From NCBI GenBank assembly GCA_022783865.1, contig JALFYY010000010.1:62001-126000 (forward strand): a stretch of 64,000 nucleotides of DNA. Reading direction: 5' to 3'. This document shows, in pieces, positions 9,402 through 17,295 of the stretch; within the stretch, counting starts at the first letter, position 1; every line of letters starts with the position of its first letter. The notes beneath the pieces were generated by a model. The model saw only the letters and a program-made list of their open reading frames with translations, made no database searches and had not been told where the DNA came from. A program made the position numbers and the translations under genes. This stretch comes from Bacteroidales bacterium. GTDB lineage: Bacteria; Bacteroidota; Bacteroidia; Bacteroidales; Paludibacteraceae.

Positions 9402-10505
9402 TTATACGTTAAAGCGGAAATGCATAATATCGCCGTCTTGCACCAAATAGTCTTTGCCTTCTATCGAAAGTTTGCCGGCATCACGGCAGGCACTTTCCGA
9501 ACCGAGACTGACAAAATCATCATATTTGATAACTTCCGCACGGATAAATCCTCTTTCAAAATCGGTGTGGATGATACCTGCGCATTGCGGTGCTTTCGAG
9601 CCGTCCATAAAAGTCCATGCACGTACTTCGTCGCTTCCTGCCGTCAGGAATGTTTTCAGATGGAGCAGACTGTATGCTTTCTTGATCAACCGGTTGACGC
9701 CCGATTCCTCGAGCCCTATCTCTTGCAGGAACATCTGTCGTTCTTCGTAAGTCTCAAGTTCTGCAATCTCCGATTCTATCTTGGCTGCCACTACGAGCAC
9801 TTCCGCTTCTTCTTCCCGTACAGCTTCTCTTACTTGCTCTACATATGCGTTGCCCGATATGGCGGAATCTTCGTCCACATTGCATATGTACATCACCGGT
9901 TTGTTGGTCAACAGGAACATCTCTTTGGCAATGGCTTCTTCCTCTTTGTTGTCAAGCTTGACGGTGCGTGCCGATTTGCCTTGCTCCAAGGCGGCTTTGT
10001 ATTTTAGTAATACTTGCACGGCTGCTTTGGCTTGCTTGTCTCCGCCCGTTTGTGCTTGTTTCTGTACCTTTTGCAAACGCGATTCCACCGTTTCGAGGTC
10101 TTTCAGCTGTAGTTCGGTATCAATGATTTCTTTGTCTCTTACGGGATTGACTTTGCCGTCAACATGCACCACGTTGTCGTCGTCGAAACACCGCAGAACA
10201 TGTAATATGGCATCTGTTTCCCGTATGTTTGCCAGGAACTTGTTGCCCAAGCCTTCTCCCTTGCTGGCGCCTTTCACCAATCCGGCAATATCCACTATCT
10301 CGACTGTCGTCGGAATGACGCGTTCGGGATGACAGAGCTCTGCCAGTTTGTTGAGACGCTCGTCCGGAACGGTGATAACGCCCACATTGGGTTCTATCGT
10401 GCAAAATGGAAAGTTGGCAGATTGGGCTTTCGCATTACTGAGACAATTAAAGAGTGTTGATTTGCCTACATTGGGCAATCCTACTATTCCGCATTGAAGT
10501 GACAT
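9402..10505 (-). CDS. ychF: Redox-responsive ribosome-binding ATPase YchF
   Basis: Obg-family P-loop NTPase, 367 residues, the usual YchF length. The start at 10505 begins with MSLQCGIVGLPNVGKSTLF, which holds the G1 motif. An upstream ATG would add 75 unrelated residues that span the promoter, so I reject it. DIAGLVKGASKGEGLGNKFL (G3 region) and a C-terminal TGS-like domain ending in DGDIMHFRFNV are present. It binds ATP in preference to GTP and associates with ribosomes. Confidence 0.96.
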   Translation of the reverse strand: MSLQCGIVGLPNVGKSTLFNCLSNAKAQSANFPFCTIEPNVGVITVPDERLNKLAELCHPERVIPTTVEIVDIAGLVKGASKGEGLGNKFLANIRETDAILHVLRCFDDDNVVHVDGKVNPVRDKEIIDTELQLKDLETVESRLQKVQKQAQTGGDKQAKAAVQVLLKYKAALEQGKSARTVKLDNKEEEAIAKEMFLLTNKPVMYICNVDEDSAISGNAYVEQVREAVREEEAEVLVVAAKIESEIAELETYEERQMFLQEIGLEESGVNRLIKKAYSLLHLKTFLTAGSDEVRAWTFMDGSKAPQCAGIIHTDFERGFIRAEVIKYDDFVSLGSESACRDAGKLSIEGKDYLVQDGDIMHFRFNV

Positions 10506-10539
10506 CTTTATCTGTTTGTTGTTTTCGTGAATAATCTCG

Positions 10540-10547
10540 CAAAGGTA
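10540..10547 (-). promoter_or_regulatory. Promoter -7 box of ychF
   Basis: On the minus strand this reads TACCTTTG, 35 bp upstream of the chosen ychF start. It argues against the longer start. Confidence 0.7.
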
Positions 10548-10900
10548 CAAATAATTCTTCGTATGGAAAAATATTATTTTCCGGCTGCATGGCAACACCG
10601 TAGCAGCACTTGCCCGTAATATCGCCTGTTGTCTTGTGAAAAGAAAAGATGTTGTAGGCATATGTAACAATGCAAAAAGCGGTATCGGCAGATACAAACA
10701 GACCGTTGTATAAAAATTGCAGACTGCCACTATCGGGGTTACGCAAATACTTGGTAAAATTATGCATTGAGATAGTCAATATAGCCTAATAGACTAAAAT
10801 TCCAATATGGCGTTTTTGCAAACGCTTGTTTATTAAATTGTTTCAAAATAAAATTCTAATACACAAAATTTGGAAATATGCAATTTTTGCAGTATCTTTA

Positions 10901-11036
10901 CAGGGCAACCGCATCAAAATGTCAACAGCCAGACAATCAATACTTGTCAATTTTGTATCTTATCTAATATCATAAAATGTCACATTTGATTATCAATAAG
11001 TTAATTAGTTGATAAAATTTTGATGCGGTTGCCCTG
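10901..11036. mobile_element. MITE-like element with perfect 20-bp terminal inverted repeats
   Basis: CAGGGCAACCGCATCAAAAT at 10901-10920 is the exact reverse complement of 11017-11036. The 96-bp AT-rich interior has no ORF, so this is a 136-bp non-autonomous element or the fused ends of a deleted insertion sequence. I see no clear target duplication. The right terminus abuts the RHS remnant. An autonomous partner would need to be found elsewhere in the genome. Confidence 0.65.
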
Positions 11037-11560
11037 GATTTTGACCGGAATATTTGCACCATCCGATATAATTTGCTAAATTTGCCGGACACAATCCAGT
11101 TTATGAACGGCAACCAGATAGTGAATGTATATGATGCAGCAGGACGTAAGCTGTATTCAAAAACTTATACCTTTTTGCAGCAATTGGCACAACCCGTCAC
11201 CCAAGTGTTGCAATTAGAGCCTGCCCCAAGGCATATCGAACAAATAACCACCGTATACAACGGGAACGTTACATCTACCAATAGATTTGGCGAATTAGCA
11301 GGATACGGAACACCGCAGATACATACAATCTATAATACGGAAGGATATGTTATGCGGCAGATATATCTTCGGTCATACCGCCAAGAATACGATTACTATT
11401 ACTATCGCCGCGGCCACTTGGGCAACAATGTGGCGGTATGGAATGCAACCGAGGATAGTACTATGCAACGGACTTTCTACTATGCCATCGGTCTGCCGAT
11501 GTCTTGCAGCACGGGGCCATCAACTCAAAGCAGAAAATACAACGGCAAAGACTACATCTT
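11037..11560 (+). pseudogene. RHS-repeat protein remnant, truncated at both ends
   Basis: The frame reads FDRNICTIRYNLLNLPDTI, VYDAAGRKLYSKTY, YYYRRGHLGNNVAVWNA, RTFYYAIGLPM and QSRKYNGKDY. These are the successive signatures of Bacteroidales RHS proteins (NLP..I.F.DG, YDAAGKKL, DHLGNNR, KYNGKE). Similarity starts right after the inverted repeat at 11036 and dies after the KYNGKD motif, where the usual core end should follow. The 5' portion, any signal peptide and the toxin tip are absent. Probably a dead relic, although the frame itself stays open to 11645. Confidence 0.7.
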
Positions 11561-11626
11561 TCTACAACTTTCTACCAAAGATTGTCAAAGACCTACAAAG
11601 ACGATTAATAGCCCTTTTTCTTGCCG

Positions 11627-11933
11627 TATCTTTGCAGTGATTTAAAAAACACTGCTAATCCGCAATAATCCGCAACAACAGCATTAATCCGCAATTAAAC
11701 GGAAAATACTCTTTTCTGTCACCGTATCTTTGCATGCAATTGGCGGGGGCAAGGCAGAACGCTGCAGGGTGATACTTGTGAGCATTTGTGAGCGCTTTTG
11801 TGCACTTGTGTACAGTTTTCTGACAACGCCCCTTTCCGTTGCCGTATATTTGTACAGGGAAATAGACAATGTAAAAACGGACAAAAAGCGGACACTTGTC
11901 CTTGGAAATGGCTCAGTTTCCGCCGTATATTTG
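11627..11933 (+). promoter_or_regulatory. Cluster of four promoter-like boxes (CCGTATMTTTG)
   Basis: Four matches to the -7 box in a shared context: CCGTATCTTTGCA with TATCTTTG at 11627 and 11725, and CCGTATATTTG at 11845 and 11926. Each is preceded by a pyrimidine-rich TTTC tract. Spacing is 98, 120 and 81 bp. No ORF starts behind the first three; the fourth lies about 40 bp before the structured RNA candidate. The gap also holds three TAATCCGCAA copies (11656, 11666, 11685). Confidence 0.45.
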
Positions 11934-11970
11934 CAGAGCGAAATCGAAGTGTCGATGGCAATGCAAAATG

Positions 11971-12081
11971 AACTTCAGCCTAAGTGCTGCTTATCCATCT
12001 GCTATGAGGTAGGTGCTTTCTTCGTAGCGATGTAACCTACCGTCGTGAGACGGGAGAAAAAGCACGATGATCTTTGACAAG
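11971..12081 (+). ncRNA. Structured RNA candidate, copy A
   Basis: This 111-nt block is about three-quarters identical to a block on the opposite strand at 32371-32479. Both contain GTGCTTTC pairing with a downstream (A)GAAA-AGCAC-type arm. Both carry a small stem closed by a GNRA tetraloop (GTC-GTGA-GAC here, GTC-GGGA-GAC in copy B) and end in an identical TGATCTTTGACAAG. No ORF is conserved. A -7 box (TATATTTG, 11926) lies upstream and a terminator-like hairpin downstream. I do not recognise the family; a 6S-like RNA is one possibility. Confidence 0.5.
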
Positions 12082-12087
12082 TCTGGC

Positions 12088-12134
12088 AACGCCCTACGTA
12101 GCGGAACGTCACCGCTACTGCTAAGGCGTTTTAT
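12088..12134 (+). terminator. Terminator-like hairpin after RNA copy A
   Basis: Outer stem AACGCC/GGCGTT and inner stem GTAGCGG/CCGCTAC, followed by TTTTAT. A second hairpin (CCCCGA/TCGGGG) lies at 12195-12223. Confidence 0.55.
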
Positions 12135-12242
12135 ACTCCGGGGGTTCTGCATATTTCGTGGTGCAAACATTCCGCTGTGCTTCATTGGTTTACGCCCCGA
12201 GTTTGTTTTGTTTCACTTCGGGGACTGACCATCCTCCATTGC

Positions 12243-12275
12243 GTTTGTACATTTACTGAAATAGTAGTACTTTTG
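12243..12275 (+). promoter_or_regulatory. Promoter (TTTG / TACTTTTG) of the DUF5063 operon
   Basis: TTTG at 12243 and TACTTTTG at 12268 with 21 bp between them match both Bacteroidetes promoter elements. Confidence 0.7.
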
Positions 12276-12289
12276 CACAATAATTTGTA

Positions 12290-12916
12290 ATGACTATGCA
12301 AGAATTGCCAAAACACTATGTGTACACTCCTGAAGTGATTGATTTTGTAACGGTTGCGGCACAAACATGTCTGCTTTTGGAGCATTTGGACGAAATCGGC
12401 AGACACGATTTGTTGGATAAGTTGCTCAAATTGCTCCCGTTGCTTTATCTCAAAACACAACTTCTGCCCTTGCCCGAACAAGAGTTGGAAGGATATTCGC
12501 AGCAGTTTGTATCTGAAGACGATTACAATGCTGTGCAAGATGGCATAAAGTCTGTCTTGGGTACCGACGATGCTTATCTCGAGGTCTTTATGGAGGATAT
12601 GCGTTACTCTGACGAACCGATAACTGCTTTCCTGTCAGAAAATCTGGCGGACATCTATCAGGAGCTGAAAGATATGGCTGCCAACTATCAGACTGCCGAA
12701 GAAGACATTATGAACGATGCGGTCCTTTCCTGCTTGGAGGCGTTTAAGCAGCATTGGGGGCAGAAACTGCTCAATGCCTTGCGGGCTTTGCATGCCTTAT
12801 GGGTAGAAGCTGGCGATATGGACGAAGACGGACATCATCATTGCGGTTGCGACGACGATGATTGCGATTGTCATCAACATCATCATTGCGGCGACGATTG
12901 CCACTGCCACGATTGA
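12290..12916 (+). CDS. DUF5063 family protein with His/Cys/Asp-rich C-terminal tail
   Basis: A 208-residue, mostly helical, acidic cytoplasmic protein (no signal peptide) that looks like the Bacteroidetes DUF5063 family; function unknown. It ends in a striking tail from about residue 178 (DEDGHHHCGCDDDDCDC, then HQHHHCGDDCHCHD). The last 29 residues hold nine His and seven Cys, a composition expected to bind transition metal ions. It heads an operon with a 3'-5' exonuclease (1-bp gap) and an rRNA methyltransferase, which hints at a link to RNA metabolism. The metal role is inference. Confidence 0.7.
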   Translation: MTMQELPKHYVYTPEVIDFVTVAAQTCLLLEHLDEIGRHDLLDKLLKLLPLLYLKTQLLPLPEQELEGYSQQFVSEDDYNAVQDGIKSVLGTDDAYLEVFMEDMRYSDEPITAFLSENLADIYQELKDMAANYQTAEEDIMNDAVLSCLEAFKQHWGQKLLNALRALHALWVEAGDMDEDGHHHCGCDDDDCDCHQHHHCGDDCHCHD

Positions 12917-12917
12917 T

Positions 12918-13619
12918 ATGAAGCCCAACCGTTTTCTACATAGAATCAGCAAAGAAGAGGTCAGCCGTTTGCCTCTCGTGCAATTCGAGGGGGAGGTGAT
13001 TGTTGTCAATAATGCTTCTTGCTTGGCGGTGGCTATTGACGAACTGAATCAATGCAAAGTGGTCGGAGTCGATACCGAAACTCGCCCGAGTTTCGTACAC
13101 GGTCAGAGATACTCTACGGCTTTGGTGCAAATCGCCACCGAAAAGCGTTGCTACCTTTTCCAATTGCGCCACATCGGCTTTCCTGAAGAGTTGGCAATGT
13201 TCTTTGCCGATCCTTCTGTTTGCAAAGTGGGTTTGGCTTTTGCCGATGATTTGCGCGGTCTGCAGCGTCTGCATCCTTTCCGCCCGCAAAATTGTGTGGA
13301 TGTGCAAAAGATGGTGCATCAATATGGTATCTTGGACCTCGGTTTGCAGAAGATATTTGCTATATTGTTTGGCAAAAGAATCTCCAAATCACAGCAGTTG
13401 ACCAATTGGGAAAATCCTGTTCTTACGCCCGAACAGGCACGATATGCTTCCACCGACGCATGGGCGACATTGCTTATATACAAAGAACTGTGTGCTACCC
13501 GGCCGCTCTATCCCAAGATGGTGGAAATTCTTTTGGCGGAAGACCGTCAGCGCCAGATTGAGCACCAGCAACAGGTATTGGAGCAAAGGGCGCAACAAAT
13601 GCACGAAGTAAACGAATAA
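12918..13619 (+). CDS. 3'-5' exonuclease (RNase D-like DEDD family)
   Basis: A 233-residue protein with a single DEDD exonuclease domain. Motif I is VVGVDTETRPSF (the DxE that binds two metal ions); the later GLAFADDLRGL and YASTDAWATLLIYKEL segments carry the remaining acidic residues. It lacks the HRDC domains of full RNase D, as usual for this Bacteroidetes family. I take ATG 12918 as the start. An earlier in-frame ATG at 12858 would read through the DUF5063 tail. Confidence 0.88.
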   Translation: MKPNRFLHRISKEEVSRLPLVQFEGEVIVVNNASCLAVAIDELNQCKVVGVDTETRPSFVHGQRYSTALVQIATEKRCYLFQLRHIGFPEELAMFFADPSVCKVGLAFADDLRGLQRLHPFRPQNCVDVQKMVHQYGILDLGLQKIFAILFGKRISKSQQLTNWENPVLTPEQARYASTDAWATLLIYKELCATRPLYPKMVEILLAEDRQRQIEHQQQVLEQRAQQMHEVNE

Positions 13620-13623
13620 TATT

Positions 13624-14814
13624 ATGATGCCGATAATCTATCTCAAACCCCGCAAAGAAGATTCTCTCCTTCGGTTTCACCCTTGGGTCTTTTCGGGAGC
13701 AATTGCCTATATCAATGGTACGCCTGAAGAAGGCGGTTTGGTGCTGGTCCGTAGCGCAAAAGGTGACTCTTTGGGCATTGGGCACTATCAGATTGGCAGT
13801 ATTGCCGTTCGTATTTTGGAGTTCTTTACCGAAGAACTGCCTGCCGGCTTTTGGCATGACCGGATTCGTGCTGCATACGCCATGCGCGAAGCTATAGGCT
13901 TGATTAGCAACGACAACAATACCTATCGTCTCGTCCATGGCGAAGGCGATTTCCTGCCCGGTTTGGTAGTGGATATCTACGACGATACGGCTGTCCTCCA
14001 AGCTCATTCCGTCGGTATGCACTATATGCGTCACGAACTGGCGCAGGCAATCGTTGATGTTGTTCCGGCTGTCAAAAACGTGTATTATAAGTCCGAAGGC
14101 ACCTTGCCTTACAAAGCGCAACTCAAAGACGCTTCAACAGATATGCTCAACGGCTATCTTATCGGTGCTGAATCCGCTTGCTTGGCAAAAGAGAACGGAC
14201 TCATCTTTGGTATCGACTGGTTGCGGGGACAAAAAACAGGTTTCTTTGTCGATCAGCGTGAGAACCGTATGCTTTTGCAACGTTATGCCCGAGGCAAGAA
14301 CGTACTGAATATGTTCTGCTATACCGGCGGTTTCTCTGTCTATGCTTTGCGGGGTGGTGCCAATTTGGTGCATTCCGTTGACAGCAGTGCTATTGCGGTC
14401 GATTTGGTCAACCAAAATGTCCTGCGCAATTTCCCGGATACCCGGCGTCACGAGGCTTTTGTGGAAGATGCTTTCAGATACTTGGAAAAAGCCGGTGATG
14501 CCTACGACCTCATCATTCTCGACCCGCCTGCCTTTGCCAAACACCGTGGAGCTGTCCGCAATGCGTTGCAAGGTTACAAACGGCTGAATGCCAAAGCCTT
14601 TGAGAAGATTCGTCCGGGTGGTATTCTCTTCACATTCTCCTGCTCGCAAGCTGTTGATAAGGATATGTTTCGTTTGGCGGTATTTAGTGCAGCGGCAATG
14701 TCCAAGCGCAAGGTGCGTATTCTCCATCAGCTTACGCAGCCGCAGGATCATCCTGTCAATATCTATCATCCCGAAGGCGAATATCTCAAGGGATTGGTGC
14801 TTTGGGTGGAATAG
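13624..14814 (+). CDS. Class I SAM-dependent rRNA methyltransferase (RlmI/RlmK-like)
   Basis: A 396-residue enzyme with an N-terminal PUA domain (LKPRKEDSLLRFHPWVFSGAI) and a C-terminal Rossmann methyltransferase. FFVDQRENR, VLNMFCYTGGFSVYAL (SAM-binding motif I) and LIILDPPAF (motif IV, DPP-F) are visible. It matches the COG1092 group that methylates a cytosine C5 in 23S rRNA. The position fits RlmI, but the exact base cannot be told from sequence. Third gene of the DUF5063 operon. Confidence 0.92.
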   Translation: MMPIIYLKPRKEDSLLRFHPWVFSGAIAYINGTPEEGGLVLVRSAKGDSLGIGHYQIGSIAVRILEFFTEELPAGFWHDRIRAAYAMREAIGLISNDNNTYRLVHGEGDFLPGLVVDIYDDTAVLQAHSVGMHYMRHELAQAIVDVVPAVKNVYYKSEGTLPYKAQLKDASTDMLNGYLIGAESACLAKENGLIFGIDWLRGQKTGFFVDQRENRMLLQRYARGKNVLNMFCYTGGFSVYALRGGANLVHSVDSSAIAVDLVNQNVLRNFPDTRRHEAFVEDAFRYLEKAGDAYDLIILDPPAFAKHRGAVRNALQGYKRLNAKAFEKIRPGGILFTFSCSQAVDKDMFRLAVFSAAAMSKRKVRILHQLTQPQDHPVNIYHPEGEYLKGLVLWVE

Positions 14815-14823
14815 GCTTGATAA

Positions 14824-15507
14824 TCAGAGCGATGGTGCTGTCAGTTTCTCGTATTTTTGCTGCCTGCGCAATACTTTCCTGACGTAATTGACGGTCTCCG
14901 TGGCATTGAAACTGCCATACCATACCACCGTATCGTTCGCTACATCAGGTTCTTGAAGCCGCTCGAGCCAATATTCCGTATTGTCGAACCATACATACGG
15001 ACTCCTACCGTACGCTTTGGCTAACCGTCGGGCGTCCATGATATGTGCCGGACCTGCATTATACGATGCTAATACGAAATGTATTTGTTCTTGCGGGTTT
15101 CCGATAAACGAGAATGTTTCTTGCAGATAGGCAATATAGCTCACGCCTGCCCTGATGTTTTCTTCAGGAAGAAAAACGGTCGAATCGTTCAGACCGAACC
15201 GTTGTGCCGTGGTGGGCATCAATTGCATCAGTCCCAATGCACCGCTCTGGGATTTCGCGTTCGGATTGAAATGTGATTCTTCATAGCACACGGCGGCAAC
15301 CAATGTCCAATCCCATCCGATGCGTTCGGCTTCTGCTTTGAACGTCTGTTCATACGGAACGATTCCGTCTCTGTCTGTTGACGCTGTTTCGTCTGTCAAA
15401 TCACCTGATTGGAGAGCAATAAAATACCCTGCAAGAAACATCACTGATAAGATTACCGGTGTTATAACTGACAGAATATATCGATTGTATTGCTTCATTC
15501 CTCGCAA
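14824..15507 (-). CDS. Lytic transglycosylase (SLT domain) with N-terminal membrane anchor
   Basis: A 227-residue envelope protein. An N-terminal hydrophobic segment (residues 10-33) anchors or exports it. The SLT domain follows, with the catalytic Glu in CYEESHFNP, then SGALGLMQLMPTTA and VLASYNAGPAHI. It cleaves peptidoglycan glycan strands to 1,6-anhydro ends. It resembles the C-terminal half of MltF without the solute-binding domain. Last gene of the minus-strand unit udk-exonuclease-SLT, abutting the exonuclease stop. Confidence 0.9.
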   Translation of the reverse strand: MRGMKQYNRYILSVITPVILSVMFLAGYFIALQSGDLTDETASTDRDGIVPYEQTFKAEAERIGWDWTLVAAVCYEESHFNPNAKSQSGALGLMQLMPTTAQRFGLNDSTVFLPEENIRAGVSYIAYLQETFSFIGNPQEQIHFVLASYNAGPAHIMDARRLAKAYGRSPYVWFDNTEYWLERLQEPDVANDTVVWYGSFNATETVNYVRKVLRRQQKYEKLTAPSL

Positions 15508-16233
15508 TCAGGCACTTTCTATGTTTTCTGCGGCGATCAGCGGCTCGCCTTTCATTCTCAGGAATACTTGCGTGGTCGCAACTACGTCCTTCTGACAATA
15601 TACCGATATCCGTCTGAGGTCTTTTTCTTCGTAGAACACTCTCGCAACTTCGCTGCCGTCAATATCGTCCTTAGGTGTCGGAATACCGAATACTGCAGTG
15701 AGCAGTTTCAGAGCCGTATAGCTCTTGAAATCACCGAATTTCCAAAGCTCCATCGTGTCGATGAAAGGTATCTCCCATGGTTTTTTGCCCGCTATTTGCA
15801 GACAGTCGGGCAAAGTCAGTCCGTTGATAAGTGCTCTGCGGCAAACAAACGGGACGTCAAACTCTTTGATGTTGTGTCCGCACAGATTGTGATAAGGCGT
15901 TAGCATGAACCGTCCTAACAATTCTAAGAAATCGGTTAAGATGGCATGCTCGTCCTCGCTGCAAAACGATTTTGTCCTCAGGTGCCATGCGCCGTCTTTT
16001 CTGTAGCAGAATCCCACAGAAATACAAACCACCCTGGCAAATTCCGCATAGACGCCCGCTTCTTGCCAGCCTTTTTCTGCCGTTTGGGCATATCGTTCGG
16101 GATTTCTGTCTGCCAGCTTCCCGTATTTTTCTGTCCACAGATGTTGCATTCCCTCGTTCAATAGTCCGAACTCCGCTACCGACGGAGCCGTTTCTATATC
16201 GAAAAACAATATCTTGTCAAGCGATTGGAGCAT
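15508..16233 (-). CDS. Predicted 3'-5' exonuclease related to DNA polymerase B exonuclease domain
   Basis: A 241-residue DEDD-family protein. KILFFDIETAPSV is motif I (DxE), CGHNIKEFDVPFV is motif II and ISVYCQKDVVATTQVFLRM is motif III. There is no polymerase domain, so it is a stand-alone exonuclease of the DNA_pol_B_exo2 type. It starts 23 bp after udk and abuts the transglycosylase gene. Role in repair or RNA turnover unknown. Confidence 0.85.
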   Translation of the reverse strand: MLQSLDKILFFDIETAPSVAEFGLLNEGMQHLWTEKYGKLADRNPERYAQTAEKGWQEAGVYAEFARVVCISVGFCYRKDGAWHLRTKSFCSEDEHAILTDFLELLGRFMLTPYHNLCGHNIKEFDVPFVCRRALINGLTLPDCLQIAGKKPWEIPFIDTMELWKFGDFKSYTALKLLTAVFGIPTPKDDIDGSEVARVFYEEKDLRRISVYCQKDVVATTQVFLRMKGEPLIAAENIESA

Positions 16234-16256
16234 ACGTTGAAATGGTTAGATGTCTA

Positions 16257-16874
16257 TTAGTTCCGTTCTGCTATTTGTTGCTTTACGAACTTGATGAGCA
16301 TATTGATAGCAGCTTTGTTATGCCCGCCTTGCGGAACGATGATATCCGCATATCGCTTGCAGGGTTCGATAAACTGCATGTGCATAGGCTTCAACGTACG
16401 GGTATAACGTTCAATCACTGCCTCAGCCGTACGGCCGCGCTCCACCACATCGCGCCGCATTACGCGAATCAGACGTTCATCGGCATCCGCGTCCACGAAT
16501 ATCTTCAAGTCCATTTGGTTGAGTAGCTTCTTTTCGCAAAGACTCATAATTCCCTCTATGATAACCACTTCCCGGGGCTCGACATGTATTGTCTCTGGCA
16601 ATCGTGTACAGGTCAGATACGAATACGTCGGTTGTTCGATGGCTTTCCCTTCCCGTAGGGCTTTTACGTGTTTTTCCAATAGAGGCCAGTCGAAAGCATC
16701 GGGGTGGTCGAAATTGATGTTCTGCCTTTCTTCTACGGGGACATTCGACGAGTCTTTGTAATACGAATCCAAGGGGATAATGGCGACCTCTCCTTTGGGG
16801 AGACTTTCAGTTAGTTTCTTTACCACCGTTGTTTTACCCGAGCCGGTGCCGCCTGCAATGCCGATGAGGAACAT
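16257..16874 (-). CDS. udk: Uridine kinase
   Basis: P-loop kinase of 205 residues, the family length. GIAGGTGSGKTTVV is the Walker A motif, followed by LDSYYKD and NFDHPDAFDW (nucleoside binding) and VIIEGIMSL. It phosphorylates uridine and cytidine for pyrimidine salvage. First gene of the three-gene minus-strand operon; its -7 box lies at 16959. Confidence 0.95.
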   Translation of the reverse strand: MFLIGIAGGTGSGKTTVVKKLTESLPKGEVAIIPLDSYYKDSSNVPVEERQNINFDHPDAFDWPLLEKHVKALREGKAIEQPTYSYLTCTRLPETIHVEPREVVIIEGIMSLCEKKLLNQMDLKIFVDADADERLIRVMRRDVVERGRTAEAVIERYTRTLKPMHMQFIEPCKRYADIIVPQGGHNKAAINMLIKFVKQQIAERN

Positions 16875-16958
16875 AGTAGCTGCTTTTCTATGTGATTAAT
16901 AATAGGTCCTACAAGTTCTGTTTATCCCGCTTTCCTGCGGATAATACATTACGGGCTA

Positions 16959-16966
16959 CAAAGGTA
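16959..16966 (-). promoter_or_regulatory. Promoter -7 box (TACCTTTG) of udk operon
   Basis: Minus-strand TACCTTTG, 85 bp before the udk start. Confidence 0.65.
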
Positions 16967-17064
16967 ACAATAATCTTCGGTTCTTGCAAATCTCATCGGA
17001 AGCACGATGATATATCACCTCCTGCTCATCTCCCTGTCACCTATATATCTCCGTGCTACCGATT

Positions 17065-17097
17065 ACGGCAAAAACACGGCAAAAGCACGGCAACGGC
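17065..17097. repeat. 3 x 11-bp tandem array
   Basis: ACGGCAAAAAC, ACGGCAAAAGC, ACGGCAACGGC: three units with an exact 11-bp period in the udk/MATE gap. The base sequence differs from the other arrays; the 33-bp length is the same. Confidence 0.7.
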
Positions 17098-17140
17098 ATG
17101 TGACATCCGTATGTTCTCATTGAGGTTTCGTCGGCATCGT

Positions 17141-17208
17141 GTAGAGACGGAGCGTGCCTCGTCTGAAAGATTCGGTAATGTAGTGTAGAAACGCGATTTA
17201 TCGCGTCT
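17141..17208. repeat. Pair of 24-nt palindromic repeats
   Basis: The copy at 17141-17164 is a degenerate GC-stem type; the copy at 17185-17208 is the AT-stem type (ACGCGAT-TT-ATCGCGT). They are followed by a TACGCC-type hairpin (17244-17259) and a diverged AT-rich repeat (17274-17300). Confidence 0.75.
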
Positions 17209-17295
17209 GAAAAAATCCGTTAATGTCTTGTCTGATTGCCTGCATACGCCACAAGGCATACTTCTGTCCGATAGTGCAATATCAAATATTGAATA

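Noticed and set aside
10506..10730. Longer N-terminus of YchF
   Set aside because: The extra 75 residues lack family similarity and cover the TACCTTTG promoter.
10901..11036. Complete insertion sequence
   Set aside because: Only 96 bp between the terminal repeats and no transposase frame.
11971..12081. Firm assignment of the RNA pair to 6S, SAM or another riboswitch class
   Set aside because: I could not match the conserved cores of those classes by eye, and copy B has no gene downstream, which argues against a riboswitch.
12858..12917. Upstream start for the exonuclease
   Set aside because: It would overlap the DUF5063 tail, and the extra residues are the frame-shifted His/Asp codon run.
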